Shown in pieces: positions 26,385 through 35,231 of a DNA stretch of 64,000 bases. Source of the stretch: JASHPR01 sp963795055 (GTDB lineage: Bacteria; Actinomycetota; Actinomycetes; Streptosporangiales; Streptosporangiaceae); assembly GCA_963795055.1 (NCBI GenBank), contig CAWCGJ010000041.1, positions 29,208 through 93,207 of the forward strand. The letters are read 5' to 3'. The position numbers were made by a program, and so were the translations under genes. Position 1 is the stretch's first letter. Each line of letters opens with the position of its first letter. A model generated the notes under the pieces. It ran no database searches. It worked only from the letters and a program-made list of their open reading frames with translations, and had not been told where the DNA came from.

Positions 26385-28084
26385 CCGCCATCGACCAGCC
26401 GACCCAGGTCGCCGCGCCGAGCAGCTACCGCAAGGGCTCGATACTCGCGGACTGGCTGTCGTCCACCGACCACAAGATCATCGGTCACCTGTACCTGATC
26501 ACCTCGTTCTTCTTCTTCCTGGCCGGCGGCGCGATGGCCATGATCATGCGCGCCCAGCTGATGGGGCCGGATAACACCATCGTGTCGGACCAGCAGTACA
26601 ACGAGCTGTTCACCATGCACGGCACGATCATGCTGCTGCTGTTCGCTACCCCGCTGTTCGTCGGGTTCGCCAACGAGATCATGCCGCTGCAGATCGGCTC
26701 GCCCGACGTCGCCTTTCCCCGGCTGAACCTGTTCAGCTACTACGCGTTCCTGTTCGGCGGGCTGATCCTGCTGTTCAGCTTCCTCACCCCCGGCGGCGCG
26801 GCGGCGTTCGGCTGGTACGCGTACTCGCCGCTGACCAGCGCGCTGTACTCGCCGGGGATCGGCGGGGACATGTGGATCATGGGCCTGACGCTGGCCGGGT
26901 TCGGTACGATTCTGAGCGGCGTGAACTTCGTCACCACGATCTTCTGCATGCGCGCGCCCGGCATGACCATGTTCCGGATGCCGATCTTCACCTGGAACAT
27001 CCTGCTGACCAGCATGCTGGTGCTGCTGGCCTTCCCGGTCCTCGCCGCGGCCCTGCTGGTGCTCGAGATCGACCGCAAGCTGGGCGCCCAGGTGTTCAGC
27101 GCCTCCAGCGGCGGGGCGATCTTGTGGCAGCACCTGTTCTGGTTCTTCGGCCATCCGGAGGTCTATATCGTGGCGTTGCCGTTCTTCGGCATCGCCACCG
27201 AGGTCCTGCCCGTGTTCTCCCGCAAGCCGCTGTTCGGCTACAAGGGCCTGATCGGCGCCACCATCGCGATCGCCGGGCTGTCAATGACGGTGTGGGCGCA
27301 CCACATGTTCACCACCGGCGCGGTGCTGCTGCCGTTCTTCTCGTTCATGACCTTCCTGATCGCGGTGCCGACCGGGGTGAAGTTCTTCAACTGGTGCGGC
27401 ACGATCTGGCGCGGCCAGCTCACGTTCGAGCCGGCCATGCTCTTCATACTCGGCTTCCTGGTCGTGTTCTTGTTCGGCGGGCTCACCGGCGTCATCCTGG
27501 CCTCGCCGCCGCTGGACTTCGCGGTCAGCGACTCCTACTTCGTGGTCGCGCACTTCCACTACGTGCTGTTCGGCACCGTGGTGTTCTGCATGTTCGGCGG
27601 GTTCTACTTCTGGTGGCCGAAGTGGACCGGCAAGATGCTGGACAACACGCTCGGCAAGTGGCACTTCTGGGCCGTCTTCATCGGGTTCAACATGACGTTC
27701 CTGGTCCAGCACTGGCTCGGCCTGATGGGCATGCCGCGCCGGGTCGCGAACTATCCGTTCCTGCCGCACCTGGCCACGACCCTGAACGACATCTCCTCGA
27801 TCGGCGCGTTCATCCTCGGCGCGTCGAACTTCATCTTCTTCTACAACATCTACAAGACCTGGAAGACCGGGGAGCGGGTGACTGCCGACGACCCGTGGGG
27901 CTTCGCCAACTCGCTGGAATGGGCGACGTCCTGCCCGCCGCCGCGGCACAACTTCACCTCGATCCCGCGCATCCGGTCCGAGCGGCCCGCGTTCGACCTG
28001 CACTACCCGAACATCAGGTCCGGCCGGGACCGGGAAGCCGAGCCGATCACGGTCGGCTCCTCTGCCAGCGGTAATTCCGAGTAA
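26381..28084 (+). CDS. ctaD: cytochrome c oxidase subunit I (heme aa3 catalytic subunit)
   Basis: 567 residues with twelve membrane helices. Haem a and a3/CuB ligands are visible: MHGTIM (haem a), HPEVYIVALP (CuB His and cross-linked Tyr), AHHMFTTG, and AHFHYVLFG. It reduces oxygen and pumps protons in the bc1-aa3 supercomplex. It is translationally coupled to ctaC. Confidence 0.95.
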   Translation: MTAIDQPTQVAAPSSYRKGSILADWLSSTDHKIIGHLYLITSFFFFLAGGAMAMIMRAQLMGPDNTIVSDQQYNELFTMHGTIMLLLFATPLFVGFANEIMPLQIGSPDVAFPRLNLFSYYAFLFGGLILLFSFLTPGGAAAFGWYAYSPLTSALYSPGIGGDMWIMGLTLAGFGTILSGVNFVTTIFCMRAPGMTMFRMPIFTWNILLTSMLVLLAFPVLAAALLVLEIDRKLGAQVFSASSGGAILWQHLFWFFGHPEVYIVALPFFGIATEVLPVFSRKPLFGYKGLIGATIAIAGLSMTVWAHHMFTTGAVLLPFFSFMTFLIAVPTGVKFFNWCGTIWRGQLTFEPAMLFILGFLVVFLFGGLTGVILASPPLDFAVSDSYFVVAHFHYVLFGTVVFCMFGGFYFWWPKWTGKMLDNTLGKWHFWAVFIGFNMTFLVQHWLGLMGMPRRVANYPFLPHLATTLNDISSIGAFILGASNFIFFYNIYKTWKTGERVTADDPWGFANSLEWATSCPPPRHNFTSIPRIRSERPAFDLHYPNIRSGRDREAEPITVGSSASGNSE

Positions 28085-28093
28085 GGGTTCCTG

Positions 28094-28489
28094 ATGAGGG
28101 TCGAGGGTTACCTGTTCCTAGGATGCGCCATCTTCTTCGGCGGCTCCGACGTCGTCTACTGGCATTACTCCCACGACCCGACCGGAGCCACCGCGCTCGG
28201 GGTCGCCGTGGGCCTGGCCTTCCTGATCGGCTTCTACGTGCTGTTCACCGGGCGGCGGCTGCCCCCGCGGCCCGAGGACGAGCACGAAGGCGAGATCTAC
28301 CAGGGGACCGGGGAACTCGGGTTCTTCAGCCCGCACAGTTGGTGGCCGCTGTTCGTGGGCCTGGCGGCCGCCACCGCTGCGGTAGGCGCGGCCATCGGCT
28401 GGTGGCTGTTCCTCATCGGCATGCTGATGGTCTTGCTCGCCACGATCGGCTTCGTGTTCGAGTACTACCGCGGCCATTACGCACACTGA
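28094..28489 (+). CDS. ctaF: actinobacterial cytochrome c oxidase subunit IV
   Basis: 131 residues with four membrane helices and the signatures MRVEGYLFLGCAIFFGGSD, HEGEIYQGTGELGFFSPHSWWPL and YYRGHYAH. This subunit is specific to actinobacterial aa3 oxidase and follows ctaD after nine bases. It is structural rather than catalytic. Confidence 0.92.
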   Translation: MRVEGYLFLGCAIFFGGSDVVYWHYSHDPTGATALGVAVGLAFLIGFYVLFTGRRLPPRPEDEHEGEIYQGTGELGFFSPHSWWPLFVGLAAATAAVGAAIGWWLFLIGMLMVLLATIGFVFEYYRGHYAH

Positions 28490-28561
28490 TCGCCACCCGG
28501 CCGTCCCCACGCCCGGCCCGATAGCCGCGGCGGCGGTGCGGTCTCCTCCGGGGGCCACCTA

Positions 28562-28963
28562 AGCCGCGTTCCCGGCTGCTGCGCCGCGTCCGCATAATGT
28601 CGCCGCGCTCACCCTCCCGCCGCTCGGGAACCATGGGCCCTCCGCCGCGCTGGCCTTCCTCGGCGCGTTCTGCCTGGCGGCCGCGGCCCTCGTGGTGATC
28701 GCCGTCCGCGACCCGCCGTCAGACCGGGCGCGGGCGGGCGCGAACCGCGGGTCACCGTACCGGGAGCCGATGCTGTGGCGTATCCACGCCGCCAGTTCCC
28801 TGCTCGTCGTCCCGCAGTTCACCGTGGCCACCTTCGCGCTGGTCTACCTGGTCGACGCCTGGTGTTCGCCGTGGTCGCGTTCTTCCCGCTGCTGGCGGCC
28901 GCGCTCGTGCCCGTGGCCGCGGAGCGCCGGGCGGGGGAGCGGAGCGCCGGGCTGGCCCGCTAG
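28562..28963 (+). pseudogene. remnant of an MFS transporter
   Basis: One frame reads LAFLGAFCLAAAALVVIAVRDPP followed by YREPMLWRIHAASSLLVVPQ and FTVATFALVYLVDA, which is the loop and seventh helix of a major-facilitator protein. After a frame change near 28860 the sequence continues LVFAVVAFFPLLAAALVPVAAER to a TAG, which is a last helix and tail. The first half and helices 8-11 are missing. No start codon or ribosome site serves it. Confidence 0.75.
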
Positions 28964-28971
28964 CCACCCGG

Positions 28972-29594
28972 TCAGCGGGCTTCGGCGGCCAGCCGCAGGC
29001 CGAAGCCGATGAGCACGACCGCGGTGACGCGCTCCACCCGGCGCTGCGCGGCCGGCCCGCGCAGCCAGCTGACACCGCGGGCCACCATCCAGGCCAGGGT
29101 GAGCAGCCAGGCACCGGTCTCGACGATGAACCACAGCCCGAACACGAGCGAGAACGTTGCCGCCGAGGACTTCGCCGGGATGAAGCCGGGCAGGAACGCG
29201 ACGAAGAAGACGCCGATCTTGGGGTTGAAGAGGTTGGACAGCAGGCCGTTGAGGTACGCCCCGGCCCGGCCCGCCGGGGGCCCGGCTCCCTCCCCGGTCC
29301 CGTCCGGCACGGCGGGAGCGGCGCGACCGCGGCGCAGCCGCCACAGGCTGCTGGCCCCGAGCCAGATCAGGTAGGCGGCCCCGGCCAGCCGGAGGATGTC
29401 GTAGCCGACGCGGCTGACCCGCAGCAGCGCGGACAGCCCCAGGGCGGCGGCCACCGCCCAGATCAGCAGGCGGTGACCCACCCGGCGCGCCGGCCGCCGC
29501 GCAGGGTGTTGCGCATGACCAGGAGGCTGTCCGGGCCGGGGGCCAGGATCAGCAGCGTCGCCGTGAGGGCGAACGCCAGCAGTGCCGTGGTCAT
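28972..29594 (-). pseudogene. LysE-family amino-acid exporter, disrupted by a short deletion
   Basis: ATG 29594 behind GGGAGG starts MTTALLAFALTATLLILAPG and runs PDSLLVMRNTLRGGRRAGWVTA, then meets TGA near 29475. The rest resumes in another frame as LLIWAVAAALGLSALLRVS and NLFNPKIGVFFVAFLPGFIP to the normal end. About 17-20 bases are missing at the join, judged against the usual WVTAxGxxxGLLIW spacing. Unlike the other lesions in this window this is not a one-base change, so real decay is likely. Confidence 0.78.
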
Positions 29595-29737
29595 CGGTCC
29601 AGCCTCCCGTCGGCCCCGCGCCCTCGGCGGGTACTCACCGGCAAGATAGCCGAAGTGGCCCGCGATGTGATGCCATGAAGATCGTCAGGTACGGTACCGG
29701 CCTGCCCGGGGAGGGCTCTGGCAGAGGAAGGCGGCAG

Positions 29738-30406
29738 ATGGACGTTTACGAAGCGCTCTACACCACGCGGGCGATGCGCCGGGTCCGGCCCGACCCGATC
29801 CCCTACCCCGTCCAGGCGCGCATCCTGGACGCGGCGATCCGGGCGCCGAGCGGCGGCAACACGCAGGGCTGGCGGTTCATCCTGGTGGACGACCCGGCGG
29901 TCAAGGCCGAGCTCGGCCCGCTGTACCGGGACAGCATCGGCCAGCTGTGGGCCACCGCCTACCGGGACCGGGTGGAGCGGGCCCGGAGCGAACCGGAGGA
30001 GCCGGAGAACGCCGCCACGCTGCGGATGGTGGCCTCCGCGCAGCACCTCGCCGATCACTTCGAGGAGGTGCCGCTGTTCCTGATCGCGTTCTCCCGGGGC
30101 GACACCTCAGGCGGTTCCATCTACCCGGCGGTGTGGAGCGCTCAGCTGGCCGCGCGCGCCGAGGGCGTCGGCAGCGCGCTGACCTCGGTGCTCGGCATTT
30201 TTCACGGCCCGGAGGCCATGGAGATACTCGGCGTGCCCGCCGGCCACGGCTGGACCATGGCGTGCTGCGTTTCCTTCGGCTACCCGACCGGGCGCTGGGG
30301 CGTGGCCGTGCGGCGCCCGGCACGCGAGGTCGCCTACCGCAACACCTGGGGAGCGGACCTGGACCTGGAGATCCCCGGCCCGCTGTGGCCGCGCGAAGGC
30401 GGCTGA
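29738..30406 (+). CDS. nitroreductase-family FMN oxidoreductase
   Basis: 222 residues. The FMN-binding start MDVYEALYTTRAMRRVRPDPIP, IRAPSGGNTQGWRFI and late GYPTGRWG are typical of the family. It reduces quinones or nitro compounds with NAD(P)H; the substrate is unknown. ATG 29738 follows GAGGAAGG. It converges on qcrB and sits with the broken lysE and MFS genes in an accessory insert. Confidence 0.87.
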   Translation: MDVYEALYTTRAMRRVRPDPIPYPVQARILDAAIRAPSGGNTQGWRFILVDDPAVKAELGPLYRDSIGQLWATAYRDRVERARSEPEEPENAATLRMVASAQHLADHFEEVPLFLIAFSRGDTSGGSIYPAVWSAQLAARAEGVGSALTSVLGIFHGPEAMEILGVPAGHGWTMACCVSFGYPTGRWGVAVRRPAREVAYRNTWGADLDLEIPGPLWPREGG

Positions 30407-30414
30407 CCCGCCGC

Positions 30415-32127
30415 TTAGGCCTGCCCGCCCGGCTGGCCCTCGCCGGAACCGCTCTCCTGTCCATCGCCGGAGCCGTCACCGGCATGCTCACCGGAGGAGA
30501 CCGCGGTGTGTTCCTCGCCGTGCCCGTCCCCGTGCCCGTTGCCGTGCCCGCCGTAGCCGTTGCCGTGGCCGTCCAGCGGAACGCTCTCGGTCAGCACCTT
30601 GTACGCCCGCTCCCGTACCTGGCCCAGGCCGCCCCGCTGTCCCCGCGGCGGTACTTCCAGCTCACCCTGGGCGGCGCCGACGGGCAGGCTCGGCGGCCGC
30701 GTGACATCGAGCGCGGCGACTTCCTCCTCGGTGAGCGGCCGGGTCACCTCGACGTACTCGCCGGTCGGCAGCTGCCGGATGATCCCGGTCTCCACGCCGT
30801 GCTCCAGCAGGCGCAGGTCCTTGCGCTGCAGGCCCAGGCAGATCCGCTTGGTCACCCAGTAGGCGACGACCGGGCCTATGAAGATCGCGTACCTGGCGAT
30901 CTCCGTGGTCAGGTACAGGGAGATGCTCAGGTGGTCGGCGATGACGTCGTTGGCCCCCTCCAGCCACAGGATGCCGTAGAACGTGACCGCGGCCATCCCG
31001 ATCGCGGTCCGGGTGGGCGCGTTGCGGGGCCGGTCGTTGACATGGTGCTCGCGCCGGTCGCCCGTGATCCACTGCTCGATGAACGGCCAGAGCGCCGCGC
31101 CGGTCAAGATGAGGCCGAGCGGCACCAGGGCCGGGATGAGCACGTTCCAGGCCACGGTATGCCCGAAGATGTCCCACGTCCAGCTCGGGAACATGCGCAG
31201 CGAGCCCTCGAGGAAGCCCATGTAGAAGTCGGGCTGCGAGCCCGCCGAGATCCCGACCGGCGTGTAGGGGCCGTACAGCCAGATCGGGTTGATCTGCGCG
31301 AACGTGGACGCGAGCGCGCAGGCCGCGAACGTGAAGAAGAAGAACGCCCCCGTCTTGGCCATGAAGTACGGGTACGTGGGGGCGCCGACGACATTGGTGT
31401 CGGTGCGGCCCTCGCCCGGCATCTGGGTGTGCTTCTGCCAGAACATGATGAACAGGTGCGCGCTGATCAGCGCCAGGAGTATTCCCGGGATCAGCAGCAC
31501 GTGGATGATGTACAGCCGCGGGATGATGTCGTTACCCGGGAACGGGCCGCCGAACAGGAAGAACGACAGGTACGTGCCGACCACGGGGATGCCGAGCAGC
31601 ACGCCCTCGGTGATCCTCAGCCCGGTGCCGGACAGCAGGTCGTCCGGCAGCGAGTAGCCGAACAGGCCTTCCAGCAGGGCCAGCGTGAACATCACGAGCC
31701 CGATCAGCCAGTTCACCTCGCGCGGCTTGCGGTAGGCGCCGGTGAAGAAGATCCGCAGCATATGCGCCAGGATCGCGGCCACGAACAGGTCCGCGGCCCA
31801 GTGATGGATCTGCCGCATCAGCAGGCCGCCGCGGACGTCGAAGCTGATGTTCAGCGTGGAGGCGTACGCCTCGCTCATCCGGACGCCGTCCAGGTTGTGG
31901 TAGGAGCCGTGATAGACGACCTCGGTCATGCTCGGCTGGAACCAGAACGTCAGGAACGTGCCGGTCAGCAGCAGGATGATGAAGGTGTAGAGGGCGATCT
32001 CGCCGAGCAGGAAGGTCCAGTGATCGGGGAAGATCTTCCGGAACAGCGTGCGGAAACCCTTGGCGCCGCGGAACCTGTCGTCCAGCCAGCTGCCGGTGCC
32101 GTCGATGAGTTTTTCTGTGAGGGTCAT
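30415..32127 (-). CDS. qcrB: cytochrome bc1 complex cytochrome b subunit
   Basis: 570 residues. Haem-ligating histidines lie in RQIHHWAADLFVAAILAHMLR and later in IHVLLIPG and SAHLF. PYTPVGIS and the extended C-terminal helices mark the actinobacterial form. It forms the quinol oxidation and reduction sites. The last 80 residues are a soluble tail rich in Gly, His, Asn and Asp (for example HGNGYGGHGNGHGDGHGEEH). It overlaps qcrA by ATGA. Confidence 0.95.
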   Translation of the reverse strand: MTLTEKLIDGTGSWLDDRFRGAKGFRTLFRKIFPDHWTFLLGEIALYTFIILLLTGTFLTFWFQPSMTEVVYHGSYHNLDGVRMSEAYASTLNISFDVRGGLLMRQIHHWAADLFVAAILAHMLRIFFTGAYRKPREVNWLIGLVMFTLALLEGLFGYSLPDDLLSGTGLRITEGVLLGIPVVGTYLSFFLFGGPFPGNDIIPRLYIIHVLLIPGILLALISAHLFIMFWQKHTQMPGEGRTDTNVVGAPTYPYFMAKTGAFFFFTFAACALASTFAQINPIWLYGPYTPVGISAGSQPDFYMGFLEGSLRMFPSWTWDIFGHTVAWNVLIPALVPLGLILTGAALWPFIEQWITGDRREHHVNDRPRNAPTRTAIGMAAVTFYGILWLEGANDVIADHLSISLYLTTEIARYAIFIGPVVAYWVTKRICLGLQRKDLRLLEHGVETGIIRQLPTGEYVEVTRPLTEEEVAALDVTRPPSLPVGAAQGELEVPPRGQRGGLGQVRERAYKVLTESVPLDGHGNGYGGHGNGHGDGHGEEHTAVSSGEHAGDGSGDGQESGSGEGQPGGQA

Positions 32128-33182
32128 CCCCGCTCCCAGTAACTCGGGCCCACCGGCTCCTGGAAGTCTTTCATGGCGACCAGGAAGCCCTCCGCGTCCG
32201 TGGTCAGCGGCAGCTGCGGCAGCGGCCGCGGGGCCGGGCCGAAGAGCACCGTGGCGCCGCGCGGCGCGTCGAACGTCGACTGGTGGCACGGGCAGAGGAT
32301 ATGGTGGGTGGTCTGCTCGTAGAGCGCCGCCGGGCAGCCCACGTGGGTGCAGATCTTGGAGTAGCAGACGATGTTGTCGACCGTCCAGTTCATGACCGTC
32401 GGCGGCGCCAGCACCCCGGGCTGGAACTTGATGATGATCGCCGTGGCGGCGGCCAGCGCGTCCGGGTCGTCCTGGTAGCCGTCGGGCACCACGGTGATCA
32501 TCCCCCCGGGGGAGCTGAATTCCCCGGGCGTGATCGGCGTGTTGCCCCCGAACCTGAGCAGGCGCAGGCCCGGGCGCCAGACGGTGTGCCGCAGCGAGGT
32601 GCCGGGCAGCGGGCCCATGTCGCGCAGCAGCACGATCGGGGCGACCGCCAGCGGCACGGTCGCCGCGATCAGCGTGCGCCGCAGCAGCGGCCGCTTCACG
32701 AACTGGCTGGCGTCCGCGCCTTCTTCGAAGGTCTCCTTGAACGCTTCCCGGTCCGCCGTATCCGACCGCAGCGGGTGCCGCTGCTCGGTGAGCTCCACGT
32801 CCGGCATGATGTACCGGACCCAGATCACGGCCCCGACCGCGAGGGCCAGGAACGCCAGCGACATCGACAGGCCGAGGGCGAGGTTGGAGCGCAGCACCGC
32901 GTCGACCGAGCCCACCTCGAGGCCGATATAGGCGGCGATGAAGCCGATGCCGGCCAGCATCGAGAGGATGAACAGTGACGCGGCGAGGCGTTCGGCCGTC
33001 TTGGCCTTCCGCAGGTCCTGCGGGCCGGCGGGCAGCTCTCGCGGCGCCGGCTGCGCGCCGTCCCCGGACCCGTCGCCGAGCAGCGTCCGGGCCTGCGCGG
33101 GCGAGGGCGTGCCGATCACGCGATGCGGGGCCGCGGGGGCCTCGGCCGGCTCGTCGGGCAGCCCGCCCGGGGTATCACTCAT
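32124..33182 (-). CDS. qcrA: cytochrome bc1 complex Rieske iron-sulfur subunit
   Basis: 352 residues with three membrane helices in the N-terminal half, as usual for actinobacterial QcrA. The C-terminal 2Fe-2S domain carries CTHVGC and CPCHQS. It transfers electrons from quinol to the di-haem QcrC. The Pro/Ala-rich N-terminus is cytoplasmic. The start overlaps the end of qcrC by eight bases. Confidence 0.95.
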   Translation of the reverse strand: MSDTPGGLPDEPAEAPAAPHRVIGTPSPAQARTLLGDGSGDGAQPAPRELPAGPQDLRKAKTAERLAASLFILSMLAGIGFIAAYIGLEVGSVDAVLRSNLALGLSMSLAFLALAVGAVIWVRYIMPDVELTEQRHPLRSDTADREAFKETFEEGADASQFVKRPLLRRTLIAATVPLAVAPIVLLRDMGPLPGTSLRHTVWRPGLRLLRFGGNTPITPGEFSSPGGMITVVPDGYQDDPDALAAATAIIIKFQPGVLAPPTVMNWTVDNIVCYSKICTHVGCPAALYEQTTHHILCPCHQSTFDAPRGATVLFGPAPRPLPQLPLTTDAEGFLVAMKDFQEPVGPSYWERG

Positions 33183-33978
33183 CAGCAGTCTTCCTGTGCT
33201 TCGCAGTTATCCACATCGCGGCCAGGACCATGAAGAACAGCAGGCCGAGGAACGCCACCAGGCCCTCGGTGACCGGCCCTACCCGGCCCAGGCTGAAGCC
33301 GCCCGGGTTCGGCGTGACCCGGCTTCGGGTCACGTAGGCGATGACGTCGCGCTTCTCGTTCGGGGGGATCGTGGTGTCGTTGAACACCGGCATGGCCTCG
33401 GGGCCGGTCAGCATGGCCGTGTAGATCTGGGTGGGCGTCGACGCGTTGAGTGAGGGCGCGTACTTGCCGTAGGTCAGCGCGCCGCCCGCGCCGTCGAAGT
33501 TGTGGCACTGGGCGCAGTCGGCGGTGAACAGCTCCTGGCCGAGCGCGATGTTGGCGCCGACGGTGCTCACCATGGCCGGCGTGGGGATCTCGGGACCGCC
33601 ACCCAGCGACTGGATGTACGCGCCGACCTGGCGGATCTGCAGCGGGTTCAGCTGCGGCGGCTTGCGGTCGTTCTCCGCGTCCGTCGCCTTGGCCGGCATC
33701 CGTCCCGTGCTCGTCTGGAAGTAGACGGCCGCCGAGCCGACGCCGATCAGGCTCGGCGCGACGGCGGTGCCCTGCGCCTGGAGGCCGTGGCAGGTGGCGC
33801 AGGTCAGGTCGAAGATCTGCTGGCCCTTGGCGATGTCCGCCGCCGAGGCGGTGGGCGTCGTGGCCGCGGACGACTCGCCGCTCCCGGTGATCATCGCGTA
33901 GATCGCGCCCACCAGGATCAGCGCGAGCAGGACGACGGCGTAGCCAGCGACCGGCCGCCTGCGCCAGGTGAAGCTCAC
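33175..33978 (-). CDS. qcrC: di-haem cytochrome c subunit of the bc1 complex
   Basis: 267 residues with two c-type haem sites, CATCH and CAQCH, each in a cytochrome c fold. An N-terminal signal/anchor helix (AGYAVVLLALILVGAIYAMI) and a C-terminal membrane helix (GLVAFLGLLFFMVLAAMWI) frame them. It carries electrons directly to CtaC, replacing a soluble cytochrome c. Confidence 0.94.
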   Translation of the reverse strand: MSFTWRRRPVAGYAVVLLALILVGAIYAMITGSGESSAATTPTASAADIAKGQQIFDLTCATCHGLQAQGTAVAPSLIGVGSAAVYFQTSTGRMPAKATDAENDRKPPQLNPLQIRQVGAYIQSLGGGPEIPTPAMVSTVGANIALGQELFTADCAQCHNFDGAGGALTYGKYAPSLNASTPTQIYTAMLTGPEAMPVFNDTTIPPNEKRDVIAYVTRSRVTPNPGGFSLGRVGPVTEGLVAFLGLLFFMVLAAMWITAKHRKTADE

Positions 33979-33996
33979 TGCGGTCCCCGTCTCTGG

Positions 33997-34635
33997 TCAG
34001 TGAATCAGGTAGATGGTGGTGAACAGGCCGATCCACACCACGTCGACGAAGTGCCAGTAGTACGACACGACGATGGCGCTGACCTGCTGCTCGTGGGTGA
34101 CTCTCTGCGCCGCGTAGGTCCGGCCGAGCAGGAAGAGGAATGCGATCAGGCCGCCGGTCACGTGCAGCCCGTGGAAGCCGGTGGGGATGAAGAAGACCGA
34201 GCCGTAGTTGCTGTCCGACAGGGTGAGGTGCTGCTTGCTGACGAGGTCGAGGTACTCGTAGCCCTGGCCGAGGACGAAGTACAGGCCCATGAAGAACGTC
34301 AGCACGTACCACTCGCGCAGGCCCCAGCTCATCGGGCGGAAAATGGACCGGGACCGGCGGACCTGGCCGCGCTCGATCGCGAAGACCCCCATCTGGCAGG
34401 TCACGCTGGAAGCCAGCAGCACCAGGGTGTTGGCCGTGGCCAGCGGCAGGTCGAGGTGCACCGGCGGCCACTTCTCGCCCAGTCCCTTGTCCACCGAGCG
34501 GATCGTGAAGTACATGGCGAACAGCGCCGCGAAGAACATCAGCTCCGAGGACAGCCAGATGATAGTCCCCACGCTGACCAGGCTCGGCCTGTTGGTCGGC
34601 GTGCGAGGAGTTACCTCGCTCGTTGCTGTGGCCAC
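33997..34635 (-). CDS. ctaE: cytochrome c oxidase subunit III
   Basis: 212 residues with five membrane helices. SVGTIIWLSSELMFFAALFA, the IPTGFHGLHVTGGLIAF motif and VVSYYWHFVDVVWIGLF are diagnostic. It is first in the ctaE-qcrC-qcrA-qcrB operon. GTG 34635 is chosen by family alignment. A longer in-frame start would run into the tandem repeats at 34649-34760. Confidence 0.93.
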   Translation of the reverse strand: MATATSEVTPRTPTNRPSLVSVGTIIWLSSELMFFAALFAMYFTIRSVDKGLGEKWPPVHLDLPLATANTLVLLASSVTCQMGVFAIERGQVRRSRSIFRPMSWGLREWYVLTFFMGLYFVLGQGYEYLDLVSKQHLTLSDSNYGSVFFIPTGFHGLHVTGGLIAFLFLLGRTYAAQRVTHEQQVSAIVVSYYWHFVDVVWIGLFTTIYLIH

Positions 34636-34648
34636 GGGGCCATTATTA

Positions 34649-34760
34649 CGACACGGCGTAGGCGCCGTATGGCCGACCCCCCTATCCGACACCGCGTAGG
34701 CGCCGCCTGGCCGACGCCCCTATCCCGACACCGCGTAGGCGGTGCGCGGCCGACCCCCCG
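34649..34760. repeat. three tandem 38-39 bp repeats between ctaE and the receiver-like gene
   Basis: Units start at 34649, 34687 and 34726, each beginning CGACAC(C/G)GCGTAGGCG and ending in GGCCGACSCCCC. They occupy the whole divergent promoter region upstream of the ctaE-qcr operon. This could be an array of binding sites. Only three copies and no variable spacers rule out CRISPR. Confidence 0.75.
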
Positions 34761-34780
34761 GGTCGGTAGCATCCAGTTTC

Positions 34781-35182
34781 ATGAAGGTCGTTGTGTACAG
34801 CCATGACGCCGACACGCGGGCCCGGATACGGCTCGCCATCGGGCGTCGGCCCGCCCCCGACGTGCCGGAGGCGGAGGTAACTGAGGTAGCCACCCATGCT
34901 GCGCTGATCCGCCTGCTCGATGCGGGCGGGGCGGACGTCATGGTGCTCGACGGTGAGGCCCAGCCCGCCGGCGGCATGGGCGTCTGCCGCCAGGCCAAGG
35001 ACGAGATCTATAACTGCCCGCCGGTGCTGCTGATCATCGGCCGGGCCGATGACGGCTGGCTCGCCACCTGGTCCCTGGCCGACGCCGTGGTGAGCCACCC
35101 GATCGACCCGGCGGCCCTCGCGCAGGCGCTGGCCGGTCTGATGCGCCAGCGCGCGGCGGGCACCGCGGTCACCGCGCCCTGA
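34781..35182 (+). CDS. receiver-like (response-regulator fold) protein
   Basis: 133 residues starting MKVVVYSHDADTRARIRLAIG, with the sheet ADVMVLDGEAQPAGGMGVCRQAKDE and VLLIIGRADD. This is the CheY fold with an Asp after the third strand. No output domain or cognate kinase is adjacent. Its homologues sit between ctaE and trpD in streptomycetes. The function is unknown. Confidence 0.75.
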   Translation: MKVVVYSHDADTRARIRLAIGRRPAPDVPEAEVTEVATHAALIRLLDAGGADVMVLDGEAQPAGGMGVCRQAKDEIYNCPPVLLIIGRADDGWLATWSLADAVVSHPIDPAALAQALAGLMRQRAAGTAVTAP

Positions 35183-35231
35183 CCAGCCCGGGCCTCGGCC
35201 CGCCTCTCTCTTCCCGCCTCCTGGGGGCTCC

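Noticed and set aside
28559..28831. 90-codon minus-strand frame
   Set aside because: Overlaps the MFS remnant on the other strand and has no protein-like features.
34649..34760. Possible CRISPR array
   Set aside because: Three tandem units abut with no variable spacers and no cas genes are present.
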